A stretch of DNA of 16,717 nt. Source: Rikenellaceae bacterium (GTDB taxonomy: Bacteria > Bacteroidota > Bacteroidia > Bacteroidales > UBA932). Made by a program: the position numbers and the translations under genes. Shown here piece by piece: positions 1 to 8,026 of the stretch. The stretch covers positions 1-16,717 of the forward strand of contig CAAGHY010000006.1 in the NCBI GenBank assembly GCA_900769735.1, in the 5' to 3' direction. The notes beneath the pieces are model-generated. The model ran no database searches. It had not been told where the DNA came from and worked only from the letters and a program-made list of their open reading frames with translations. Each line of letters begins with the position of its first letter. The stretch's first letter is position 1.

Positions 1-103
1 AAGTTAGCAATTTCTTATCCATTGCCCATTCTCATGCAAGTTCTTCTTAATGGTTTGATACTCAAAGAATCTTAATCAAACTACATCAAAGATAGTAAAT
101 TTT
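1..103. other. AT-rich upstream region of the malY-umuDC unit
   Basis: No gene is visible here. The stretch is AT-rich and precedes the malY start. A motif TCAAA occurs three times, at 62-66, 76-80 and 86-90, in the last 45 bases before the start codon. I could not find a clear TAnnTTTG -7 element; the closest string (TTTG at 54-57) lacks the TA. The real promoter may lie here in degenerate form or to the left of the window. No SOS box can be called, because LexA operators of Bacteroidota are not something I can recognise with confidence. Confidence 0.4.
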
Positions 104-1303
104 ATGGAACACGTAAACAGAAAGGGTACATATTCCATTAAGGTGGATGCCCTGAAGAAATATTTTGGAAGGGAGGAGCTTCTGCCCCTTTGGGTTGCTG
201 ATATGGATTTTGAAACTCCACAGTGTGTGAGGGAGGCAATCCAGTCTGTTGTGGATGGTGGAGTTTATGGTTACAATCATATTCCCGACAACTATTTCCC
301 TACAATTGTGCAGTGGCTGAAGGAGCAGCAGAAGTGGGAGGTGGAGCAGGAGTGGCTCACTTTCATCCCTGGAATTGTGAAGGGTATAGGTTATGTGATA
401 AATTATTTTACAAAAGAGGGTGACGGCGTAATTGTTCAGCCGCCAGTTTATCCTCCATTCCTCAATGTCCCTAAAGGTAACGGCAGAAAACTTGTGTTCA
501 ACCCGCTTGTAAGGGTTGAGGATGAGAGCGCCGGCACTCCGTATAGAATGGATTTTGAGAACCTTAGGGAGGTTGCTTCCAAAGGTGACTGCAAGGTGCT
601 TATCCTAAGCAACCCTCATAATCCGGGTGGCATTGCTTGGGATGCGGAGACCTTGCGCCAGCTTGCCGCAATCTGTTATGAGTACAATATTCTTGTGGTC
701 TCAGATGAGATACACGCCGATATGCCGTTGTTTGGAACTGAACATATTCCGTTTGCATCTGTTAGTAAAGAGGCTGCCCAGATAAGCATCACATTTGGCG
801 CCCCTTCCAAGACCTTTAATATGGCGGGTATTGTAAGTTCGTATGCAGTTGTTCCAAACAAGGAGATAAGGGAGCCGTTCTATAAATGGATGCAGGTTAA
901 TGAATTGAGCAGTCCAACAATTTTTGCCACACTTGGAGCAATTGCGGCGTACACTAAAGGTAACGCGTGGAGAATGAAAATGTTGGATTACATTGAGGAA
1001 AATGTGGTGTTTGTGGAGGATTTCTGCAAACAGAATTTTGGCGGGCTTGTAAAGCCTATGAGGCCGTTGAGTTCATTTCTTGTATGGTTGGACTGCAGGG
1101 AGTTGAGCAACAAGCTTTTTGGTTGCGTTGACCAGCAGCGCCTTGTGCATCTGTTTGTGGTTAAGGCTGGTTTGGCATTGAATGACGGCAGTACTTTTGG
1201 CCCGGGAGGAGAGGGCTTTATGAGGTTGAATGTGGGATGTGGAAGAGAGGTGCTTCAGGAGGCTATGGATAATCTCAAGGAGGCGGTTAATGAGTACCAA
1301 TAG
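104..1303 (+). CDS. malY: MalY/PatB-type PLP-dependent cystathionine beta-lyase / aminotransferase
   Basis: A 399-residue fold-type I PLP enzyme of the MalY/PatB group. Family members cleave C-S bonds of cystathionine or cysteine, giving pyruvate, ammonia and homocysteine or sulfide, in the cytoplasm. Visible signatures are the family block WVADMDF at residues 30-36, LSNPHNPGG at 168-176 (Asn170 contacts the cofactor), SDEIHADM at 200-207 (Asp201 pairs with the pyridine nitrogen), and the SKTFNMAG block with the PLP-binding lysine Lys236. The late FMRLNVGC segment holds the substrate carboxylate-binding arginine. Length matches the family (about 390 residues). The start at 104 gives a normal N-terminus, although no strong Shine-Dalgarno is seen. 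Its last 14 bases overlap the umuD-like gene, so the two are probably cotranscribed. The fold is secure. The exact substrate is not, since patB (beta C-S lyase) and malY cannot be separated by eye. Confidence 0.93.
   Translation: MEHVNRKGTYSIKVDALKKYFGREELLPLWVADMDFETPQCVREAIQSVVDGGVYGYNHIPDNYFPTIVQWLKEQQKWEVEQEWLTFIPGIVKGIGYVINYFTKEGDGVIVQPPVYPPFLNVPKGNGRKLVFNPLVRVEDESAGTPYRMDFENLREVASKGDCKVLILSNPHNPGGIAWDAETLRQLAAICYEYNILVVSDEIHADMPLFGTEHIPFASVSKEAAQISITFGAPSKTFNMAGIVSSYAVVPNKEIREPFYKWMQVNELSSPTIFATLGAIAAYTKGNAWRMKMLDYIEENVVFVEDFCKQNFGGLVKPMRPLSSFLVWLDCRELSNKLFGCVDQQRLVHLFVVKAGLALNDGSTFGPGGEGFMRLNVGCGREVLQEAMDNLKEAVNEYQ
1277..1283 (+). promoter_or_regulatory. Strong Shine-Dalgarno inside malY that sets the umuD start
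   Basis: AAGGAGG at 1277-1283 lies 6 bases before the ATG at 1290, inside the last codons of malY. It is one of few strong ribosome-binding sites in the window. It selects 1290 as the umuD start over an in-frame ATG at 1230, which would add 20 residues lying wholly within malY. It implies translational coupling between the two genes. Confidence 0.75.
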
Positions 1304-1709
1304 GCTGGAGGCGGCAACAAGTGTGGAGTTGCCGGAAATTAAAGCGGGTTTTCCAAGTCCTGCCCAGGATTATGTGGAGAGCGGTATTGACCTTAACAGG
1401 GAGCTGGTAAGGAATCCTTCCAGCACATTTTTTGGCAGGGCAAGAGGAACCTCTATGGAGGGGGCCGGCATTTTTGACGGCGATCTGCTCATTATAGACA
1501 AGTCCCTTGAACCCCAGGAGGGGAAGATTGCGGTATGTTTCATAGATGGGGAATTTACCCTTAAGAGGATTCATTTTGAGCGTGAGAAAGGGGTGGTTAC
1601 AGCTGTGTGGCTCCAGCCGGAGAACGAGTCATTTGCCCCAATAAAGGTTACACAGGAGAACCAGTTCATCATTTGGGGAATAGTAACCCATTCGGTAAGA
1701 AGTTTTTAG
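1290..1709 (+). CDS. umuD: UmuD-like self-cleaving S24 peptidase (translesion polymerase accessory subunit)
   Basis: A 139-residue protein of the LexA/UmuD S24 family. In known systems UmuD cleaves itself on RecA filaments, and the shortened form binds UmuC to make an error-prone polymerase. The N-terminal arm contains an Ala19-Gly20 cleavage dyad in the setting KAGFPSPAQDY, typical of UmuD. The catalytic serine is Ser55 in GTSMEGAG, and the catalytic lysine is Lys92 in FTLKRI. There is no helix-turn-helix DNA-binding domain, so it is UmuD rather than LexA; the length also fits (E. coli UmuD has 139 residues). The start at 1290 overlaps malY by 14 bases and has a strong ribosome-binding site. 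The stop at 1709 is 3 bases before umuC, the classic umuDC order. DNA damage control is expected from the family, but no operator could be identified. Confidence 0.94.
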   Translation: MSTNRLEAATSVELPEIKAGFPSPAQDYVESGIDLNRELVRNPSSTFFGRARGTSMEGAGIFDGDLLIIDKSLEPQEGKIAVCFIDGEFTLKRIHFEREKGVVTAVWLQPENESFAPIKVTQENQFIIWGIVTHSVRSF

Positions 1710-1712
1710 CAG

Positions 1713-2990
1713 ATGTTTGCCGTTATAGATTGCAACAATTTTTTTGTCTCGTGTGAGAAAGTGTTCAATCCCGCTTTGGAGGGGAGGGCAGTGGTGGTCC
1801 TTTCCAACAATGACGGGTGTGTGGTGTCGCGCAGTCAGGAGGCAAAGGATTTGGGGGTGAAGATGGGGGTACCGGCGTATCAGATGGAAGAACAGTTCGG
1901 AAACAAGGTAATCCCTTTTTCAAGCAATTACAGGCTTTACGGCAATATGAGCCGCAGGGTGATGTCCATACTGCAGGAGCTGGTTCCAAGTATGGAAATC
2001 TATTCTATAGATGAATGTTTTGCCTCGTTCAAGGGGATGGATATCCGGCAGATAGAGGAAAAGGCGCAGGAGATAGTATATAAGGTAAGGCGTTTTACCG
2101 GCATTCCGGTTTGCGTGGGAGTTGCCCCTACAAAAACCCTTGCAAAGGTGGCCAACTGGTATGCAAAAAAGTATAAGGGGTACCACGGCTATTGCATTAT
2201 TGATACACAGGAGAAGCGGCAGAAGGCGCTCCAGCTGCTGGAGATAGGGGAAGTTTGGGGAATAGGGCGCAGATATGCCAAATTCCTTAAAGGGGAGGGG
2301 ATACATACAGCCCTGTCTTTTACCCAAAAGAGCGACTGGTGGGTTAAGAAGAATATGGGTATCGTGGGATTGAGGACAAAGATGGAGCTGGAGGGGAAGC
2401 CTGTAGCCCAGCTGGATGTGAGGGAGGAGAAGAAATCTATTACCACCAGCAGGAGTTTTGGGGAGATGGTTTCATCGTTGGAGGAACTGGAGAGTGCGGT
2501 ATCCAGTTTTGCATCGGCCTGTGCCGGAAAACTGAGAACCCAGAAGAGCGTTGCCGGGTGCATTACGGTGTATATCCTTACAAATTTCTATCGGGAAGAT
2601 CTTCCCAGATATTACAATAGTATAACTTTAAGGCTGCCGGAGGCAACGGACAGTACGTTGGATCTTGTGGGTGAGGCTCTCAAGGGGTTGAAACAGATTT
2701 TCAGGAAGGGGTATCTTTACAAGAAGGCGGGGGTGATTGTGGGGGATATTGTGCCCAATGACGGGGTGCAGCAGAACTTGTTTGAGCATAAGGATTTTGA
2801 GAAGATAAAGAGTTTGAATGAGGTGCTGGACAATGTGAATGCCAAGTTCGGGCGGGATGTGCTGAAGGTGGCTGTGCAGGGCGGTTTGGCCGGGAAGGAT
2901 GGGGAGAATGAGAAGTGGGTTATGAAGAGGAGTTCCCTAAGCGGCAATTATACTACAGACCTTAAGGATATTATTGAGATTAAGGCGTAA
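1713..2990 (+). CDS. umuC: UmuC-like Y-family DNA polymerase (Pol V catalytic subunit)
   Basis: A 425-residue Y-family translesion polymerase, almost the same length as E. coli UmuC (422). The palm begins with Asp6 in VIDCNNFFVSCE, and the second acidic pair is Asp100-Glu101 in YSIDECFASF; these bind the two catalytic metal ions. The segment SSNYRLYGNMS at 70-80 is typical of the fingers region. A helix-hairpin-helix-like part follows around 175-225 (IGEVWGIGRRYAKFL), then the little-finger domain. The C-terminal QQNLF at 353-357 matches the sliding-clamp binding motif of UmuC (QLNLF in E. coli). No catalytic residue appears to be missing. It follows umuD by 3 bases and is the last gene of the malY-umuD-umuC unit. 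The DNA is unusually rich in short G runs on this strand, but the frame is intact. Confidence 0.95.
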   Translation: MFAVIDCNNFFVSCEKVFNPALEGRAVVVLSNNDGCVVSRSQEAKDLGVKMGVPAYQMEEQFGNKVIPFSSNYRLYGNMSRRVMSILQELVPSMEIYSIDECFASFKGMDIRQIEEKAQEIVYKVRRFTGIPVCVGVAPTKTLAKVANWYAKKYKGYHGYCIIDTQEKRQKALQLLEIGEVWGIGRRYAKFLKGEGIHTALSFTQKSDWWVKKNMGIVGLRTKMELEGKPVAQLDVREEKKSITTSRSFGEMVSSLEELESAVSSFASACAGKLRTQKSVAGCITVYILTNFYREDLPRYYNSITLRLPEATDSTLDLVGEALKGLKQIFRKGYLYKKAGVIVGDIVPNDGVQQNLFEHKDFEKIKSLNEVLDNVNAKFGRDVLKVAVQGGLAGKDGENEKWVMKRSSLSGNYTTDLKDIIEIKA

Positions 2991-3002
2991 TTCTTATATT
3001 TG
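2974..3002 (+). promoter_or_regulatory. Bacteroidota-type promoter for the FKBP gene
   Basis: A TATATTTG at 2995-3002 fits the Bacteroidota -7 consensus TAnnTTTG exactly, and a TTG at 2974-2976 sits 18 bases upstream in the -33 position. The -33 part lies in the last codons of umuC. Transcription would begin near 3009, giving a leader of about 18 bases before the FKBP start at 3027. This suggests the FKBP gene is expressed independently of umuDC. Confidence 0.65.
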
Positions 3003-3026
3003 TGTTTTAATTTTTAAAGAAATTTT

Positions 3027-3611
3027 ATGGAGAAAGTAAGTTACGCTTTGGGAATGAGCATTGCCAACAACATTATGGCAAGCGGCGTTAAAGATTTGAA
3101 TGTAGATGAGTTTGTAAAAGCTATACAGGCTTCATTGGCAGGCCAGGAGCCGGCTATGAGCATTATGGAGGCTCAGCAGGTTCTAAATGATTATTTTACA
3201 AAATTGCAGGAGGAGCAGACAGCTGCCCTTAAGGCTGAGGGTGAGCAGTTCCTTGCAGAGAATGCAAAAAAAGAGGGTGTTGTAACCCTTCCAAGCGGTT
3301 TGCAGTATAAAGTGCTTAATTCAGGTAACGGTGCAAGCCCTAAAGCTTCAGACAGCGTTGAGTGCCATTATGAGGGCCGTCTTATCAGCGGTACTGTATT
3401 TGACAGCTCTTACCAGAGAGGTGAGACCGCAACATTTGGTGTAACTCAGGTTATTGCAGGTTGGGTTGAGGCTCTTCAGCTTATGAAAGAGGGTGACAAA
3501 TGGCAGCTTTATATCCCATACAACCTTGCATACGGAGAGAGAGGCGCAGGTGCTCAGATCCCTCCTTTTGCAACTCTTATCTTTGATGTGGAGTTGATTA
3601 AGGTGAAATAA
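3027..3611 (+). CDS. FKBP-type peptidyl-prolyl cis-trans isomerase (FklB/Mip family)
   Basis: A 194-residue FKBP isomerase that should speed proline cis-trans isomerisation during protein folding. Residues 1 to about 75 form the helical FKBP_N dimerisation domain (MEKVSYALGMSIANNI start, then a charged helix to about 82). Residues 90-194 form the FKBP domain. Active-site positions are visible: Tyr115, Phe125-Asp126, Val142-Ile143, Trp146 (IAGWVEAL) and Tyr169 (LAYGERG). There is no signal peptide, so it is probably cytoplasmic like E. coli FklB rather than periplasmic like FkpA. It has its own promoter and a strong terminator 31 bases after the stop, so it is probably monocistronic. fklB would be a reasonable symbol, but I leave it open because Bacteroidota carry several paralogues. 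Confidence 0.95.
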   Translation: MEKVSYALGMSIANNIMASGVKDLNVDEFVKAIQASLAGQEPAMSIMEAQQVLNDYFTKLQEEQTAALKAEGEQFLAENAKKEGVVTLPSGLQYKVLNSGNGASPKASDSVECHYEGRLISGTVFDSSYQRGETATFGVTQVIAGWVEALQLMKEGDKWQLYIPYNLAYGERGAGAQIPPFATLIFDVELIKVK

Positions 3612-3642
3612 TTGGGGGAGATTTTCTTCCCGATAAAATGAG

Positions 3643-3680
3643 AGGCCGGATCAAATATTTGATCCGGCCTAATTTTTATC
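3643..3680. terminator. Bidirectional rho-independent terminator (perfect 28-nt palindrome)
   Basis: Positions 3643-3670 form a perfect palindrome with a GC-rich AGGCCGGATC stem. It can fold to at least 12 bp around a short AT loop. On the + strand it is followed by AATTTTTAT (3671-3679), a good U-tract for ending the FKBP transcript. On the - strand the tract after the stem is weaker (CTCATTTTATC), but the stem sits 25 bases past the end of the leftward phosphoesterase gene. It therefore probably serves both convergent units. Confidence 0.9.
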
Positions 3681-3694
3681 CTGCAGAGGAAAAC

Positions 3695-4999
3695 TTATTT
3701 TTTGCGCGGAAAAACTTCCGTAACATCCAGAACTTTTCCGTTCCTGTCAAGCAGGGTAAGGGTCATCTTTTTCTTTGTAACATTCAGATGCATTCCGCCA
3801 ACTGTCTTTGGTCCTTCTCCCCAGCGGAACTTTATCTTGTCTGTATTGAATTCCAGCGGTTTGCTGTAATCCCACTCTTCACCTCTCTCATTGTCTGAGG
3901 ATGCGGTCTGGATGTACACGGTACCTTTACCGGGCTCTGCAACCTCACTGTTGTATATTGGATGGGTGCTTACATAAATATGGTTGTTGCCGGCAAGTGC
4001 CAATGATATGCCAAGCTCATCAAAAAGCTGGCTCCAGCGGCTGTACTGTGCCTCTTTGCCGGTTTTTCCGTTGAACCACTGGTAGTGCTCGCAAACCACT
4101 TTGTATGGAGCAGGATTCTCCTCCACAACTTTGCGTACCCATTTCTGTGCAGCTTCAAGTCCCTCCTGAGTTCTCATACTCTCATTGTTGAGCATAATGA
4201 AAAGTACATCTCCGTACTTGAACCAGTAGCAAACTCCCATTTCACCCTCATATCCGTTATGGGGATATGCTGCCGCATCACGGAAAAACTTGTTGGTGTT
4301 CCCTTTGTTTGTACGGGTCATATTGTCGTGGTTGCCGTTCACTCCTGCCCACATATAATCCTTGAACATCTGCTCCTGATACAGGTTTTTCCAGAATGAG
4401 TAGCTTCCGCCCCAAGCTGTAATGTCACCCAAATGCAGTACCCACTGGAACGGATTGCCGTATTCATTAACCCTCTGCATCATCTCCATTGCATTCTGGG
4501 TACGGTGGTACAGCGGCGAATATACGTGGAAATCTGAAATTATGCAGGCATCCCATTTCTTTGGATTTGCAGTATAGAAATAACGCACCTCGCTGGTGTC
4601 ATTTCCTGCAATGATCCTGTATTTGTAGCGGGTATCCTTTTTAAGGTTTCCAGCGGTGGCCGAATACTTGTTTATCTTAACATCCTCATAGAAGTTTTCC
4701 CCGTTTGCTTTCTTGGAATAGATGCTGTCGTATGTGGTGCAGTAAACACCGTTAACTTCCCTTGAGACAGCCCTTTTCCAGTTCTTGTCCTTTGCTTTGG
4801 CCACCTCAAGGACAGCCTTGTTGATATCTTTACCGGTAGCCCAGCTTATGTTCATTGTCTTGTGTGGGGTAGTGGAAGTTGACGCGGTTACCGTAAAGAT
4901 TTTGTCATTTTCAGAGGCCGTCTGCTTTGCAGACTCTCCTTGTGCAAAGATGGCGCCCGCAAGCGCCATCATTACTATAGTTGTACAGATTCTTTTCAT
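3695..4999 (-). CDS. Secreted calcineurin-like metallophosphoesterase, purple acid phosphatase type
   Basis: A 434-residue exported phosphoesterase. Residues 1-19 look like a type I signal peptide (MKRI followed by a hydrophobic core, cleavage near IFA-Q). Residues 35-145 resemble the fibronectin III-like domain that precedes purple acid phosphatase catalytic domains. The metal-binding blocks follow in family order: Asp156 and His158 in SDFH, Asp192 in LGDI, GNHD at 222-225, His305 in VVCEH, and His340 in AGNNH. In the usual last motif GHxH the first His is also a ligand; here that position is Asn338. The substrate is unknown; phosphomonoesters or phosphodiesters in the periplasm are likely. 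The ATG lies 6 bases after the stop of the upstream M3 peptidase gene, so they share an operon, with this gene last before the terminator. Confidence 0.88.
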   Translation of the reverse strand: MKRICTTIVMMALAGAIFAQGESAKQTASENDKIFTVTASTSTTPHKTMNISWATGKDINKAVLEVAKAKDKNWKRAVSREVNGVYCTTYDSIYSKKANGENFYEDVKINKYSATAGNLKKDTRYKYRIIAGNDTSEVRYFYTANPKKWDACIISDFHVYSPLYHRTQNAMEMMQRVNEYGNPFQWVLHLGDITAWGGSYSFWKNLYQEQMFKDYMWAGVNGNHDNMTRTNKGNTNKFFRDAAAYPHNGYEGEMGVCYWFKYGDVLFIMLNNESMRTQEGLEAAQKWVRKVVEENPAPYKVVCEHYQWFNGKTGKEAQYSRWSQLFDELGISLALAGNNHIYVSTHPIYNSEVAEPGKGTVYIQTASSDNERGEEWDYSKPLEFNTDKIKFRWGEGPKTVGGMHLNVTKKKMTLTLLDRNGKVLDVTEVFPRKK

Positions 5000-5005
5000 T
5001 TGCCG

Positions 5006-7108
5006 TTATTTTACCATACCAAACTTCTTAAGAAGAGCATCAGGCTCAGGATCTCTTCCTCTGAAGTTTCTGTAGATTACATCAGCATCCTCAATGCTTC
5101 CTCTTGAAAGGATCTCCTTGCGGAATTTCTCAGCAATCTCTTTATTGAAAATGCCGTTCTCCTTGAACACCTGGAATGCGTCAGCCTCAAGAACCTCTGC
5201 CCATTTGTATGAATAATAACCTGCTGCATATCCGCCGCTGAAGATGTGGCCGAATGATGGTGAGAAAGCTGTTCCAGCAACATCAGGCATAAGGGCGCAA
5301 GCTTTTACAGCCTCTTTCTCAAATGCAACTACATCTGCTTGAGGAACCTCAGTAACAGAGTGCCAAGCCATATCCTCAATACCAAACTGAAGCTGTCTCA
5401 CACTTGAGTAGCCGCTGTTGTAGTTCTTTGACTCAATGATCTTGTTGATAAGCTCTTCAGGAATAACCTCACCTGTCTGGTAGTGTTTTGCAAATGAAGC
5501 AAGGTACTCTTTCTCAGTAGCCCAGTTCTCCATAATCTGTGAAGGAAGCTCCACAAAGTCTCTTGCTACGCTGGTTCCAGTCAATGAAGCAAATTTACCC
5601 TCTGCAAGAATGCCGTGCAATGCGTGGCCAAACTCGTGAAGGAATGTGGTTACCTCATAGAAAGTAAGCAATGAAGGCTCAGTTTCTGTAGGTTTTGTAA
5701 AGTTGCATACAATTGAAACGTGAGGTCTCTTCTCTGTTTTGCCGTCTTTTGTGAAGCTCTGCTCACGGAAAGCGGTCATCCAGGCTCCGCCGCCTTTGCT
5801 CTCTCTAGGGAAGAAATCAGCATAGAATACAGCTTTGTGGTTGCCTGCAGCATCCTTTACATCATAAACTGCAACATCAGGATGGTATCCAGGGATATCT
5901 TTAGCCTCAATGAATTTAAGGCCATATAGAGAATCAGCAAGAGCAAATACAGCCTCTTTAACATTCTCAAGTTTGAAGTAAGGTTTCAAAACCTCATCAT
6001 TCAGTGAATATTTCTCCTTTTTCAACTGCTCTGAATAGAAAGAGAAGTCCCAAGGCATAAGCTCATCTTTGAATCCCTGAGATTTTGCATAATCAGCAAC
6101 GGCCTTTACATCATCCTTTGCAAAAGGCATTGATTTGTCAAGCAAGTTCTTCAAGAATGCATTAACTGTAGGGGCATCTTTGGCCATTCTGTCTTTAAGG
6201 GCCATATCTGCGTATGTAGTATAGCCAAGAAGGTTTGCAGCCTGGATTCTCAAATCTACAATCTGTTTGATGATTTCAAGGTTGCTGTTCTCACCCTCAA
6301 TACATTTAGAGTTGTATGCTTTCCAAAGTTTCTCCCTAAGCTCCCTGTTCTGGCTGTACTGCATGAACGGACTGTAGCTAGGCTGCTGAAGAGTTATTAC
6401 CCAACCCTCAAGATTCCTGTTTTTAGCCTCAAGAGCTGCAGCATCCTTTACAAATGCAGGCAAACCTGCCAAATCAGCCTCATCTGTAATATGCATAATG
6501 AATGCATTGGTTGCAGCAAGGGTGTTTTTGCCAAACTTAAGGGTAGCAAGTGAAAGCTGCTCCTGAATTTTGCTGTATTTCTCCTTGTCCTCAGCTGAAA
6601 GGTTGGCACCGTTGTCAGCAAAGCTCTTGTATGTTTTCTCAAGAAGTTTTGCCTCCTCAATATCAAGATTCAGAGACTCTCTCTGCTCATATACAGCTTT
6701 AACCCTGTTGAAAAGGTCGCCGTTAAGCATAATTGAAAGAGAATACTCGGTCATCATAGGAGAAATCTCCTCTGCAATCTCCTGCATACGGTCATTTGTA
6801 TGTGCCTCATTAAGATTGTAGAAAATACCCGCAACCGTGTTGAGTGTACCGCCTGCATACTCAAGCTCAAGAATTGTGTTCTCAAAAGTAGCCGGCTCAG
6901 GATTGTTTACAATAGCTGCAATCTCCGCTTTACCCTCAGCAATTGCCGCCTCAAAAGCGGGCAGATAATGCTCGTCTGTAATTTTATCAAAGGCAGGTGC
7001 CTCGTATCTATGGGTAGATTGTGTTAATAGTGGATTTGTCATATCTGCTTTACAAGAGATTAAAGAAATGGCAGCAACAGCTGCCACCATCAATGAAGTT
7101 TTTTTCAT
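5006..7108 (-). CDS. dcp: M3 family peptidyl-dipeptidase (Dcp-like) lipoprotein
   Basis: A 700-residue zinc metallopeptidase of family M3A, close to bacterial dipeptidyl carboxypeptidase in length (about 680-715) and motif. Such enzymes release dipeptides from the C-terminus of oligopeptides. The zinc site is the HEFGH motif with His491, Glu492 and His495, and the third ligand is Glu520 in DFVELPSQIMENW, at the usual 25-residue distance. The N-terminus has a lipoprotein signal with lipobox LISC ending at Cys19, so the enzyme is probably membrane-anchored in the periplasm, unlike the cytoplasmic E. coli Dcp. It lies 19 bases after the coiled-coil lipoprotein gene and 6 bases before the phosphoesterase gene. 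Family and mechanism are certain. Whether it acts as a dipeptidyl carboxypeptidase or as an oligopeptidase is inferred from overall similarity. Confidence 0.94.
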   Translation of the reverse strand: MKKTSLMVAAVAAISLISCKADMTNPLLTQSTHRYEAPAFDKITDEHYLPAFEAAIAEGKAEIAAIVNNPEPATFENTILELEYAGGTLNTVAGIFYNLNEAHTNDRMQEIAEEISPMMTEYSLSIMLNGDLFNRVKAVYEQRESLNLDIEEAKLLEKTYKSFADNGANLSAEDKEKYSKIQEQLSLATLKFGKNTLAATNAFIMHITDEADLAGLPAFVKDAAALEAKNRNLEGWVITLQQPSYSPFMQYSQNRELREKLWKAYNSKCIEGENSNLEIIKQIVDLRIQAANLLGYTTYADMALKDRMAKDAPTVNAFLKNLLDKSMPFAKDDVKAVADYAKSQGFKDELMPWDFSFYSEQLKKEKYSLNDEVLKPYFKLENVKEAVFALADSLYGLKFIEAKDIPGYHPDVAVYDVKDAAGNHKAVFYADFFPRESKGGGAWMTAFREQSFTKDGKTEKRPHVSIVCNFTKPTETEPSLLTFYEVTTFLHEFGHALHGILAEGKFASLTGTSVARDFVELPSQIMENWATEKEYLASFAKHYQTGEVIPEELINKIIESKNYNSGYSSVRQLQFGIEDMAWHSVTEVPQADVVAFEKEAVKACALMPDVAGTAFSPSFGHIFSGGYAAGYYSYKWAEVLEADAFQVFKENGIFNKEIAEKFRKEILSRGSIEDADVIYRNFRGRDPEPDALLKKFGMVK

Positions 7109-7127
7109 CAGGTTATATTTTATTTAG

Positions 7128-8015
7128 TTACATTACTTGAATTACAAGGTACTTGGTCTGCTGCCAGAATTTCTCAGGATCAGAAATGTTAAGTATCATT
7201 TCCCCATCATTCTCCACAAACGCATATGTTCCTTTAGGGTGGATTGACATAACTTTGGCTTTGCCTGCATTTGTGTTGATTTCAGAGATTTCCCTCAAGT
7301 CAATCTTTACAAATGTATCCTTCTCTGCCTGGTAAGAAACCTTTGAAGACTTGAACAGTCCACCTTTGGTCATGACACCGGCCTCAATAAGTTCAGATTT
7401 TGTACCTACAATATAGTATACAGAGTAAATCTCAGCCTCCTGGTCGGCAACCTTTGCCTTAAGTTTCTCTCCCTCTGTGTTAAGGGTTGAAACCTCATCC
7501 TTAAGATTTGAAACTACCTGGTCCAATGTGGCAATCTGCTTGTCTTTAAGCTTTATCTGTGCCTCTTTCTCCTCAAGCTGTTTTGAGATGGCCTCAATAA
7601 TTTCAGATTTCTCCTTCAGCTCCTTCTGCATAGCTGCAAGTCTCTTCTTGAACTGGGCAGACTGAAGCCTTTTGTCGTTCTGCAATTTCTTGATTTCAGC
7701 CTGGTAATTCTTTATGGCATCCTGGATAGCAACCATATCCTGTTTGATCTGCTCCTTGGAACCCTCCTTAATCTCAATTCCGTCTGCAGTCTGTACAGTA
7801 AGGATGCTCTCGCTCTCCCTTATGGAACTCAATCCCTGCTCAATCTCATTGATTGTTGCAAAAACCTCATCAAGTTCAGCTCCCTGAATGTTGTAGCTGC
7901 TCTGCAATGAGTCCAATTGAGCCTGCAATGCCTTATATTTCCCCGAATTTTCTACACAAGAACATAAATTAAGAGCCAGTAACGCTCCTGCTGCCAATAA
8001 AATAACCTTTCTCAT
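7128..8015 (-). CDS. Coiled-coil lipoprotein of unknown function
   Basis: A 295-residue protein I cannot assign to a named family. A lipoprotein signal occupies residues 1-20 (hydrophobic core, then LCSC with Cys20 as the lipid-bearing residue). Residues about 24-195 are a long charged coiled coil rich in Glu, Lys, Gln and Leu, with stretches such as KLQNDKRLQSAQFKKRLAAM. The C-terminal 100 residues form a compact globular part (YSVYYIVGTKSELIEAGV, then a segment with GLFKSS, KGTYAFVEND and ILNISDPEKFW). The protein would be anchored in the envelope with the coiled coil as a spacer or oligomerisation rod. It lies 11 bases after the zinc-ribbon gene and 19 bases before the M3 peptidase gene, so it is part of that operon. 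The catalytic activity, if any, is not visible. Confidence 0.85.
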   Translation of the reverse strand: MRKVILLAAGALLALNLCSCVENSGKYKALQAQLDSLQSSYNIQGAELDEVFATINEIEQGLSSIRESESILTVQTADGIEIKEGSKEQIKQDMVAIQDAIKNYQAEIKKLQNDKRLQSAQFKKRLAAMQKELKEKSEIIEAISKQLEEKEAQIKLKDKQIATLDQVVSNLKDEVSTLNTEGEKLKAKVADQEAEIYSVYYIVGTKSELIEAGVMTKGGLFKSSKVSYQAEKDTFVKIDLREISEINTNAGKAKVMSIHPKGTYAFVENDGEMILNISDPEKFWQQTKYLVIQVM

Positions 8016-8026
8016 ACATAAACGTT

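Noticed and set aside
1230..1289. Upstream in-frame ATG that would extend the UmuD-like protein by 20 residues
   Set aside because: The extension lies wholly inside malY and has no UmuD-like character, while the ATG at 1290 has a strong Shine-Dalgarno and gives the usual UmuD length.
2708..2766. Four runs of four or five G in umuC, as a possible G-quadruplex
   Set aside because: The loops are 17, 7 and 17 bases long, which disfavors a stable quadruplex. The runs follow from Gly and Val codons in a gene rich in G throughout.
3638..3898. Rightward frame of 86 codons after the FKBP gene
   Set aside because: It runs through the terminator palindrome and antisense to the clearly coding phosphoesterase gene; no protein-like features.
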